From Littorina saxatilis (lineage: Eukaryota > Mollusca > Gastropoda > Littorinimorpha > Littorinidae): a stretch of 64,000 bases of DNA. Below the pieces are notes generated by a model. It ran no database searches. It was not told the origin of the DNA and was given only the letters and a program-made list of their open reading frames with translations. The stretch's first letter is position 1. Every line of letters starts with the position of its first letter. The translations under genes and the position numbers were made by a program. Below are positions 1 to 10,400 of this stretch, one piece after another. The stretch lies in assembly GCF_037325665.1 (NCBI RefSeq), contig NC_090261.1:61721508-61785507 (forward strand), in the 5' to 3' direction.

Positions 1-235
1 TTTCTCAGGAAAGACCCTTTTGTCAATCGTGGGATCTTTAACGTGCACACCCCAATGTAGTGTACACGAAGGGACCTCGGTTTTTCGTCTCATCAACACG
101 CAGGGGGGTCTTTATCGGACGTGGGGTTATCATCTGAGAGATGATAGTCCGCTAAGGACTCAAATTTTGAAAACGTACTTTTGATAGAAGATTTTCTTCT
201 AGACATAAAAAGTCACGCTGTAAACCCCGTCATAT
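1..235 (-). repeat. partial SINE (central domain, SINE4 type)
   Basis: The first ~95 bases are the reverse complement of 11815-11905, including the block around CACGTTAAAGATCCCACG and the start of the variable head (GAGACGAAAAACCGAGG). It is cut by the window edge. Bases 96-235 look like the diverged head; I see nothing else in them. Confidence 0.6.
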
Positions 236-1063
236 CTTAGTTCAAAAGGGCCTTTCCCCGCTTAAAACATCATTGTAGTCTACATGGAGGAAGCCGTGTG
301 GGGGTTTCCACATGGCCAAATTCGATCTCAGGCAGTGTAGGGATACTGAAAATATAACAGGAGCATAGACACGGGGGATAACCGGTCAAATGCCGAACAG
401 AAGCCGAATGCCGCTCATGACACGTGTGAAGGCAAGTTTTGTCTGTTTTCTAGGTATTGTTTGATTTATGTCGGGATTTAAGGTAAGCTACTGATTCAGC
501 GATGACTAAATGTGTTTCTCGATGCATAAAAAGTCAGGGAGCGATTGATATTTGCCCGTAAATATCCTTCAAAGCTGAAAATGTCCGCGATCGAGCACCG
601 GAAATGGCTGCTCGATGGGTTTTGCAAGTAGAAATGTGCTTTATTTCACCAAATCAGCTCGTATTTGGTATGGGTACGGGATTCTAGAGGACGAAGGAGT
701 CATAAGAGGTGCTAAGAAGTGCTATTTGGGAGTAGAATAAATCTTCCGAGACAGTAGACAAGAGAAGGTCATATTTGAGAGAGGAGCGCGTAGGCCGATT
801 GTCTTTCCGACAAGCGAATGATACAGCAGATTAATCATTCGTTTTGACCAGAAACCTATTCTCTAGTTTTTATGAATGAGTTTTTTAATTAAAACAATCA
901 CGAGAACTCTCTCGCTTAGCCTAATGGCTGTTCGATGGGTTTCGCAAGTAGAAATGTGCTTTATTTCACCAAATCAGCTCGTATTTGACATCGGTTTGGT
1001 ATATATATATATTTTTTTTCTAATCCTACCGCGAACTGGATAGCAGACGCGGCACGACTGTTG

Positions 1064-1262
1064 CACCACACTTTGAAGTAATCCCACACTTTGAAGTAAA
1101 TTACTTCAAAGTGTGGGGATGTGCCCCACACTTTGAAGTAAACCCATTTTTTACTTCAAAGTGTGGGGGGATCTTCCCACACGTTGAAGTAAACTCAGTT
1201 TTTACTTCAAAGTGTGGGGGGATCTTCCCACACTTTGAAGTAACTTACTTCAAAGCGTGGGA
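1064..1262. repeat. palindromic subrepeats, left arm
   Basis: Alternating direct and reverse copies of ACTTCAAAGTGTGGG form a chain of small hairpins. The same block is mirrored in the right arm at about 3006-3190. It belongs to the foldback element. Confidence 0.8.
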
Positions 1263-1375
1263 CTTTTGCATTGCCTGTTTGAGCCTGATGATTTTGTCAA
1301 AAAAATGGCAGTCTTTTGGATGAGTGAACAGAAAAAGTGAGCGAGCCAAGAAACATAGTGATGTTTGTTATCAGG

Positions 1376-1745
1376 CTTTAAAGGCATATGTACGCGCTCC
1401 CGTGTTTACAAAGTGTAGTTTGCCCATAATCGATGTCAAACGCACCATAAGACCATGTAATGACGATATGTCGCCATGCGCGGACCATATTCATGCATTA
1501 CAGCTTGTTCTAGCCTCTGAAAAAGTGAGGATGTCAACAAAGACGCGGAGTTATTTCCCTTGCGTCAACGCTACCTCTGTTGGCAAATCTATAAATAGGA
1601 CGATCTAGATCAAAATAAAAATTCAAATATCTCAACATTTAAGGGGTCCTAGACCACAATATCTTGCAGGGAACTTAATTTAGCATGTCTCCAGCTGTGG
1701 GTAAAGCAATTAGCGTGTATAGTCATCGAGTACATATGGCTTTAA
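1376..1745 (+). repeat. 360-bp invertible-looking module, left copy
   Basis: The module starts TTTAAAGGCATATGTAC and ends GTACATATGGCTTTAA, so it has ~16-bp inverted ends. Its second copy at 2514-2887 lies in the SAME orientation, although everything around it in the two arms is in opposite orientation. A few substitutions separate the copies. The TTTAAA edges could also be TTAA target sites of a small piggyBac- or Kolobok-type MITE. Confidence 0.8.
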
Positions 1746-1806
1746 GCAATGTCCCATTGTTGAGTGTGACGAAAACTCGTGGTGACGATTTTAAAACATG
1801 TTGGGT

Positions 1807-2456
1807 CACGCATGGTCCAATCTTACATGGTCCAACCTTACATGGTCCAACATTACATGGTCCAACCTTACATGGTCCAATCTTACATGGTCCATATATA
1901 TTATTGGACCATGTAAGATTGGACCATGTAAGATTAGACCATGTAAGATTGGACCATGTAAGGTTGGACCATGTAAGGTTGGACCATGTAAGGTTGGACC
2001 ATGTAAGGTTGGACAATGTAATATTGTACCATGTAAGATTGGACCATGTAAGGTTGGACCATGTAAGATTGGACCATGTAAGGTTGGACATGGTAAGGTT
2101 AGACCATGTAAGGTTGGACCATGTAAGGTTGTCCATGTAAGGTTGGACCATGCAAGGTTGGACCATGCAAGGTTGGACCATGTAAGATTGGACCATGTAA
2201 GGTTGGACCATGTAAGATTGGACCATGTAAGATTGGACCATGCAAGGTTGGACCATGCAAGGTTGGACCATGCAAGGTTGGACCATGTAAGATTGGACCA
2301 TGTAAGGTTGGACCATGTAAGATTGGACCATGTAAGATTGGACCATGCACGATTGGACCATGTAAGGTTGGACCATGTAAGATTGGACCATGTAAGGTTG
2401 GACCATGTAAGGTTGGACCATGTAAGGTTGGACCATGTAAGGTTAGACCATGCGTG
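1807..2456. repeat. 15-bp tandem satellite (GGACCATGTAAGGTT)
   Basis: About 43 units of 15 bp occupy the heart of the foldback element. The first ~6 units (1809-1893) run in the reverse orientation. The array flips at a short AT spacer near 1894-1905, and the remaining ~37 units run forward. Because 15 is a multiple of 3 and the unit lacks stops in several frames, long spurious ORFs appear on both strands. Confidence 0.95.
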
Positions 2457-2513
2457 ACCCAACATGTTTTAAAATCGTCACCACGAGTTTTCGTCATACT
2501 CAACAATGGGACA

Positions 2514-2887
2514 TTGCTTAAAGGCATATGTACGCGCTCCCGTGTTTACAAAGTGTAGTTTGCCCATAATCGATGTCAAACGCACCATAAGACCATATAA
2601 TGACGATATGTCACCATGCGCGGACCATAATACATGCATTACAGCTTGTTCTAGCCTCTGAAAAAGTGAGGATGTCAACAAAGCCGCGGTGTTAGCTCCC
2701 TTGCATCAACGTTACATGTGTTGCCAAATCTATAAATAGGACGATCCAGATCAAAATGAAAATTAACATATCTCAACATTGAAGGGGTCCTAGACCACAA
2801 TATTTTGCAGGGAACTTAATTTAGCATGTCTCCAGCTGTTGGTAAAGCAATTAGCGTGTATAGTCATCGAGTACATATGCCTTTAAA
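2514..2887 (+). repeat. 360-bp invertible-looking module, right copy
   Basis: Copy of 1376-1745 in direct orientation, bounded by TTAAAGGCATATGTAC and GTACATATGCCTTTAA. The flanking arm sequence on each side is the mirror image of the left arm. Confidence 0.8.
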
Positions 2888-3188
2888 GCCTGATAACAAA
2901 CATCCCTATGTTTCTTGGCTCGCTCACTTTTTCTGTTCACTCATCCAAAAGACTTTGCCATTTTTTTTGACAAAATCATCAGGCTCAAACAGGCGATGCA
3001 AAAGTCCCACGCTTTGAAGTAAGTTACTTCAAAGTGTGGGAAGATCCCCCCACACTTTGAAGTAAAAACTGAGTTTACTTCAAAGTGTGGGAAGATCCCC
3101 CCACACTTTGAAGTAAAAAATGGGTTTACTTCAAAGTGTGGGGCACATCCCCACATTTGAAGTAATTTACTTCAAAGTGTGGGATTAC

Positions 3189-3452
3189 TTCAATCAATCA
3201 ATCAATGAGGCTTATATCGCGCATATTCCGTGGGTACAGTTCTAGGCGCTCTGCAGTGATGCCGTGTGAGATGAAATTGTATACGGCTAGTAATTGCAGC
3301 CATTTCGGCGCATATTTACCTTTCACGGCCTATTATTCCAAGTCACACGGGTATAGGTAGACAATTATTAACTGTGCCTAAGCAATTTTTGCCAGGAAAG
3401 ACCCTTTTGTCAATCGTGGGATCTTTAACGTGCACACCCAATGTAGTGTACA

Positions 3453-3509
<57 letters not shown>

Positions 3510-3645
3510 GTTCGGACACCGAAGAGAGTCTGCACACAAATTTGACTCTGAAATAAATTTCCGCCGAACCTGGGATCGAACTCACGCTGACAGCGGCCAA
3601 CTGAATACAAATCCAGCGCGCTACCAACTGAGCTATATCCCCTTC
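3189..3645 (-). mobile_element. tRNA-headed SINE (SINE1) inside the foldback element
   Basis: On the minus strand it begins with a tRNA-like head (GGGGATATAGCTCAGTTGG, then a B-box GAGTTCGATCC), continues with a central domain containing CACGTTAAAGATCCCACG, and ends in an ATTG tail. Comparison with the intact left arm shows insertion into TTCAA, which is duplicated on both sides. It is a full-length ~400-bp SINE with its internal C-run grown to 55 bases. Confidence 0.93.
3454..3508. repeat. poly-G tract, 55 bases
   Basis: Pure G run at the position where other SINE1 copies carry about six or seven C (opposite strand). It is an expanded homopolymer and a strong G-quadruplex candidate. Its true length may be uncertain because of sequencing. 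Confidence 0.9.
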
Positions 3646-4355
3646 AAAGTGTGGTGCAACAGTCGTGCCGCGTCTGCTATCCAGTTCGCGGTAGGATTAG
3701 AAAATATATATATATATATACCAAACCGATGTCAAATACGAGCTGATTTGGTGAAATAAAGCACATTTCTACTTGCGAAACCCATCGAACAGCCATTAGG
3801 CTAAGCGAGAGAGTTCTCGTGATTGTTTTAATTAAAAAACTCATTCATAAAAACTAGAGACTAGGTTTCTGGTCAAAACGAATGATTAATCTGCTGTATC
3901 ATTCGCTTGTCGGAAAGACAATCGGCCTACGCGCTCCTCTCTCAAATATGACCTTCTCTTGTCTACTGTCTCGGAAGATTTATTCTACTCCCAAATAGCA
4001 CTTCTTAGCACCTCTTATGACTCCTTCGTCCTCTAGAATCCCGTACCCACACCAAATACGAGCTGATTTGGTGAAATAAAGCACATTTCTACTTGCAAAA
4101 CCCATCGAACAGCCATTTCCGGTGCTCGATCGCGGACATTTTCAGCTTTGAAGGATATTTACGGGCAAATATCAATCGCTCCCTGACTTTTTATGCATCG
4201 AGAAACAAATTTAGTCATCGCTGAATCAGTAGCTTACCTTAAATCCCGACATAAATCAAACAATACCTAGAAAACAGACAAAACTTGCCTTCACACGTGT
4301 CATGAGCGGCATTCGGCTTCTGTTCGGCATTTGACCGGTTATCCCCCGTGATAGA

Positions 4356-4555
4356 NNNNNNNNNNNNNNNNNNNNNNNNNNNNNNNNNNNNNNNNNNNNN
4401 NNNNNNNNNNNNNNNNNNNNNNNNNNNNNNNNNNNNNNNNNNNNNNNNNNNNNNNNNNNNNNNNNNNNNNNNNNNNNNNNNNNNNNNNNNNNNNNNNNNN
4501 NNNNNNNNNNNNNNNNNNNNNNNNNNNNNNNNNNNNNNNNNNNNNNNNNNNNNNN
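4356..4555. other. assembly gap (200 N)
   Basis: Exactly 200 N, a typical placeholder. It starts directly after the right target duplication of the foldback element, so missing sequence, including the start of the downstream gene, may lie here. Confidence 0.98.
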
Positions 4556-4638
4556 TAGAGCAAAGAGTTTTCTACTTGGGCTATAACATATATATATATA
4601 TATATATGCATTGTAATGGTTGTGTTTTTGTTTGTCAG

Positions 4639-7125
4639 TTATGAAACTACAAAGTCTTACAATACAAGTACAACTACAAAGATGTTACATACAGACCATG
4701 AAGCTGTACCACATGTACCTGTTTCTGTTCCAAGCAGGTAAGTAAACCAACTTCTAAGCACTAGCATTGAATTTTATTTGTTAAAAAAAAAGGTTCATAT
4801 TTAGACTAAAATTTAAATTAAAAAGCATCCAATTCCAACAAGTATGAATGATTTCTGCTAAGTCTAGGGATAAGTAGAGGTTACATGCCGAGTCTCAGTG
4901 ATTATTAAAAATAATGGTCGAAGTTGGCGGATCATGAAAAATGCGAGCTTCAGCGAGCTTTTTCATGACCGCGAACTGAGACCATTATTTTTAATAATCA
5001 CTGAGACGAGGTGTGTAACCTCTTTATTCCTCCTTTCTTCAGTTATTCAAAGAAAACAGGAGTTTTTGTGCGAACTGAAAGTTTGATCGAATCCGAATCA
5101 CTCAACAAGTCAACCTGCGCAGGCGATCGATTAACTGATGCGCGGTTGTATAGTTCCGTGCAAATCATTCCATTCTGTTAACACTTCTTGTCAGTTTCCC
5201 TGTTTTAGACTAAAATCAAGTACACAGATATGCTGTTATTCTGCTGTGGCGGTAAAGGCAGATATTGTGTGTTCTGTTTATGTTTTAGTATCGTTTAGGA
5301 TAATGTTCTTTGGTCAAATGGGACTAGCAGACGAACTTTTGCACCCGTGTTCCAACGTTAATTACTGTATGAAGTTCAATTTTCTGGGGAAAATAGTGTA
5401 TGAAACCGCTTTATGTTGTTTAAATTGATGAGATGTGTGCATTTGGTTGCGTGTGATCTGTTTATAAAATGAATTATTCCCCCCTCTGCTTCTTTACCTC
5501 TGTAAACTTGTAGAGCTAGTTATTTTTCGATAATGACCCAGCAACCAAACAAATAACGAGCCAGCAACAGCCTGAATCCTCGATAGTGCAATGGGTTGAG
5601 AAGCTGTTCTGTTTCGGTACTACTTTTGCGACTGAAAAGTTCCGAACGCTCTATACGTACGAAGTATACATCTCTGGAGCAAACAATACAACCATACCGC
5701 ATTTAAATTAACAACTACAGGCCTGAACACATGAATCTCCATATAAAATCCATGAGTTCGGTTGTTTTCTGAATCTAGATCTGCCGTGCACAAACCGTTC
5801 ATCACAAGCAAATTCCCAAGGCAAGTAACTCATACTCTAGCCGACAAGAGTAGTTCCCCTTCTTTTAACGCAGTTTCTTCGACAACACTGACTGCAATCC
5901 GACGGTCAGTTTTCAACAATATTTCATTTGATAAACAGATCACACGCAACCAAATGCACACAGCTCATCAATTTAAACAACATAAAGCGGTTTCATACAC
6001 TATTTTCCCCAGAAAACTGAACTTCATACAGTAATGAACGTTGGAACACGGGTGCAAAAGTTCGTCTGCAAGTCCCATTTGACGAAAGAACATTATCTTA
6101 AGCGATACTAAAACATAAACAGAACACACAATATCTGCCTTTACCGCCACAGCAGAATAACAGCTTATCTGTGTACTTGATTTTAGTCTAAAACAGGGAA
6201 ACTGACAAGAAGTGTTAACAGAATGGAATGATTTGCACGGAACTATACAACCGCGCATTAATCGATCGCCTGCGCAGGTTGACTGGTTGAGTGATTCGGA
6301 TTCGATCAAACTTTCGCACAAAAACTCCTGTTTTCTTTGAATAACTGAAGAAAGGGGGAATAAAGAGGTTACACACCTCGTCTCAGTGATTATTAAAAAT
6401 AATGGTCTCAGTTCGCGGTCATGAAAAAGCTCGCTGAAGCTCGCATTTTTCATGATCCGCTAACTTCGACCATTATTTTTAATAATCACTGAGACTCGGC
6501 ATGTAACCTCTACATATTGTTGAAAACTGACCGTCGGATTGCAGTCAGTGTTGTCGAAGAAACTGCGTTAAAAGAAGGGGAACTACTCTTGTCGGCAAGA
6601 GTATGAGTTACTTGCCTTGGGAATTTGCTTGTGATGAACGGTGTGTGCACGGCAGATCTAGATTCAGAAAACAACCTAACTCATGGATTTTATATGGAGA
6701 TTCATGTGTTCAGGCCTGTAGTTGTTAATTTAAATGCGGTATGTTTGTATTGTTTGCTCCAGAGATGTATATTTTGTACGTATAGAGCGTTCGGAACTTT
6801 TCAGTCGCAAAAGTAGTACCAAAACAGAACAGCTTCTCAACCCATTGCACTATCGAGGATTCAGGCTGTTGCTGGCTCGTTATTTGTTTGGTTGCTGGGT
6901 CATTATCGAAAAATAACTAGCTCTACAAGTTTACAGAGGTAAAGAAGCAGAGTGGGGAATAAGGAATATTTATATAATCCAGTTACAGTGTTAGGTTACC
7001 CTCATGGAAATTCGGGCTGCTTTCTTCCTGGGGAAAGCGAGCTGCCATACAATGATAAAGTCTAGGCACTACCCATTTTTGGCTCACGTAAGTGTAGCCT
7101 ATGCGATCGTAACTTTGTCTGTCTG

Positions 7126-7157
<32 letters not shown>

Positions 7158-7395
7158 TCTGTGCGTGTGTATGTCTGTGGTAGAAACTCTAACATTTGAA
7201 GACGTCACATTACATCGACGTCACATTATGACGTAAGAGGGTTAGACGTCACGCGAAGGAAGTACTGACAGTCTCGGTCATTATTATTTTGAGCGCGCCG
7301 AGACTAGTTGGCAGTCGTGTCCTTGTAAGTAGGCTACATGCAGACAGACAGATCTAGATCTAGTGTCTCGCTTTCTTGCACAGTTTCACCTATGC

Positions 7396-7468
<73 letters not shown>

Positions 7469-10400
7469 CGGAGTGATTGAGTTTGTGTTACTGTTTGTCG
7501 ATTTCTTACGTGAGCCTTGATGGCTTCGCCTCTTGTTTTCCTGCATGTGTGTATTCATGTTTCCAAGCACTGAGACTTTCGCTGTGAATTTAGGTTCTTT
7601 ATCGTGTGCATGCGCGTGAGCACATAGGGGTGCGCAGACACCAGGGAGAGTCTGCACAAAGTTGAAATAAATTCCTCAAAAAATGTGGGAATCGAACCCA
7701 CACTGATAGCGATTTATAAGTAGTAGAAGTATTATTGAACGCAGCACCGCTACAGAAAGAGCTATTTCCCCACTACATACAAGTTGCGTCTAATGACAGT
7801 TGCCATGGTACCACCTGCTTCATTTTTTTAATTTTTAGCATTCCCTATATACAGGTTGTTTTAGAGTGACACAGTGCGTTGTATTTTACAGAGCTGCTTC
7901 CGAAAAAGAGCCCGTCCCAGGTACCTCAGGGGTACTTACTTCAACTCCAGCAACCACCACGCACTTATTTCACATGGGCCACCCAACACCTGGAATGTCA
8001 GAAATATCTGCAGCTGAATCTGAGAGGTATGAAGACTTAAGTTTTGAATGTAAAGGTGCAATAAATGTGAATTGAAAATTAAAAAATTAAAAATTGTGTG
8101 AGGAATTGGTATTGAACCATATAATTCTATGATCATGTACTTTACAGTTGTCAAATTCATATTTTGTAGGTTGTGTCTTGTTGTTTTTTTACAGGATGTT
8201 TATTTGGCTTTTTTATGTTGATCACGTTTTTTGTTGTTTTCAAAAAGTAAACATGCGAGTTATCTTGTCACTGACCTGTGTAAAGCTTAGTTTTGTTCCA
8301 ATTTATTTCAGTGAAGGCCAGTTGTCTGGTGTTGAGAAAATTCTTACCACAGACAGTGATGAAGATCAGGTTGGCCCAAAGCAGGGGTAAGTCTCTTTCA
8401 CTATTTGCTGTGAAATGGCTAACAAAATCATCTCTTTGTTGTGAAATTACTAACAGAATCATCAACTTCAAGCAGTAACAATACTATAAACATCTCTGCT
8501 TATCTTTCCTTTCCTCTCTTTTTGGTCGCCCAAAATCCAAGGACGAAAGCCTGAATGTACATGTAGAGGAAAAGTGAAGATGTTTTATCAGTGTCAAATC
8601 AAAGGGAGCAGCTAGCTTCTCTTGCATGTGTAGCATTCCTTCCTATCATTGTGCTATTATGCTTTTTTATGCGGTGCAATTTTAGATCTGCTGCTGGTTT
8701 CCCACACACAAGTTATCACCACTGCAATGTAATCAATCAATCAATCAATGAGGCTTATATCGCGCATATTCCGTGGGTACAGTTCTAGGCGCTCTGCAGT
8801 GATGCCGTGTGAGATGAAATTTTATACGGCCAGTAATTGCAGCCATTTCGGCGCATATTTACCTTTCACGGCCTATTATTCCAAGTCACACGGGTATAGG
8901 TAGACAATTATTAACTGTGCCTAAGCAATTTTGCCAGGAAAGACCCTTTTGTCAATCATGGGATCTTTAACGTGCACACCCAATGTAGTGTACACGGGGG
9001 GGGGGGGGGGGGGGGGGGGGGGGGAGTTCGGACACCGAAGAGAGTCTGCACACAAAGTTGACTCTGAAATAAATTTCCGCCGAACCTGGGATCGAACTCA
9101 CGCTGACAGCGGCCAACTGAATACAAATCCAGCGCGCTACCAACTGAGCTATATCCCCGCCCCATATAAGACAGAGAGAGTGTGTGAAACTGCGAAAGAA
9201 AGAAAAGCAGAAGTGGCATTGTGTGAATCATCTATGTATCTGTCTTGCAGTGAACACATGTATGCACTGTCAGAGACATGTGTAGGGCCTTTTAGTATTT
9301 AACAACGATACTCTTGTAAATTGTCGGAATGTGGTTTATGGTCATCTGCTCCACCACTGCTTTAGTTGTCTTGCATTGCAATAAAGAATGATCACTATTA
9401 TTATAGTAATGATTTTAATTTTGGAAGTTGGTAGTCATAATTTTCATCAACATTTTTGCTGGGATTTGTCGAGTGAGCAGGCCTTTTCTGTCTTCTGTAT
9501 CTCCTCCTCATAAGAAATAAAAGCCGAGCGCATCATTTACCATATCTTACTTCTCAATACACTGTAGCGGATAGGAGTGGTTCTGAAACCAGCTTTGTGA
9601 TTGGCCAAACTTCTTACATTCGGACCATTGAACATGAGGCTCACAGTTATTTTTGCTCTTCCGTTTCCTGTGATTTTTAGCAGTGTGAAAAACAACTGAG
9701 CAGTATTTACAGAATGTGTGAGTGTTTTAACCAGGTTTATGATATTGATTGCATGCAAGTGCCTAGAATAGGTCTTCCTACGTTGTGTGCGGTTTGAGAC
9801 AGAAACTGTTTACACTGCCATAGTGCTAAAGGCATTGCTTGGAGGTAGCAGTAAAATTAGACACAAGGTGTTTTTGCCCCAGCAGAGACTGAGAGAGCAG
9901 GCAGAAACTCGAATTTTGCACTCTGGACCAGTCACAGGTCAGGGCTTGGTTCTGTGTGCTCAACAGCGAGCCCACACAGTGCACATTACCAACATTTATT
10001 TTTAGTCTGAGGCAGCGCGCTGTCGTCCCTTATCTGACCACTCGGTGCTGGGGCTAAGAAGTAAATGGCACGGTTTGCACAGCAGTGCATGCTGCCAAAG
10101 CAAGAAGCTTCCATTCCATCTATTATTTCTGTCTTCATTTTTTTCTCCCTGAGTATGTATATAATATTATGCCACTTTGGTCAACATCATACAAATGGTC
10201 ATTTCTGAACCGATCCCTCCCATTTGTTGTGTGTTTTCATGCCAGTCATGGTCAGTTTCCATCACCACCTGACAAGCTGACATTTATGTCTGTTGAGTAT
10301 GAGTAGCAGATATTGATCATGAAAGATTCTAAATGACGCTTCATCATGGACGACACAGTCCAACGTTAGATTGTATACTCCCCTTATTTCTTCGAAAGCC

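Larger units (their letters stand above)
370..4350. mobile_element. foldback element, ~3.5 kb palindrome plus an inserted SINE
   Basis: The two halves are inverted copies. The termini read CACGGGGGATAACCGG inward from 370, and its complement ends at 4350. Both ends are flanked by ATAGA (365-369 and 4351-4355), a 5-bp target duplication, so the element is complete. Each arm carries, from outside in: a terminal ~550 bp segment containing an ~80-bp direct repeat (about 601-680 and 922-1000, mirrored at 3720-3800 and 4040-4115); a block of short palindromes; a 360-bp module; and a 15-bp satellite in the centre. No transposase ORF is visible; open frames here come from the 15-bp repeat. The superfamily is not determined. 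A SINE inserted at 3189-3645 lengthens the right arm. Confidence 0.85.

Noticed and set aside
1807-2456. CRISPR-like array
   Set aside because: 15-bp units are directly contiguous with no unique spacers, and the DNA is eukaryotic.
1685-2527. Long ORFs on both strands (up to 237 codons)
   Set aside because: Produced by the stop-free 15-bp satellite; each protein is a monotonous 5-residue repeat.
3343-3759. Poly-Pro and poly-Gly ORFs
   Set aside because: Translation of a 55-base G run inside a SINE.
5968-6453. 161-codon minus-strand ORF
   Set aside because: Lies across inverted block A'; no domain, and the matching frame in block A is broken. Chance ORF in a non-autonomous element.
7200-7260. 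Cluster of ACGTCA (CRE-like) sites as a host enhancer
   Set aside because: They lie inside the family C mobile element and are only partly kept in its second copy; no evidence of host regulation.
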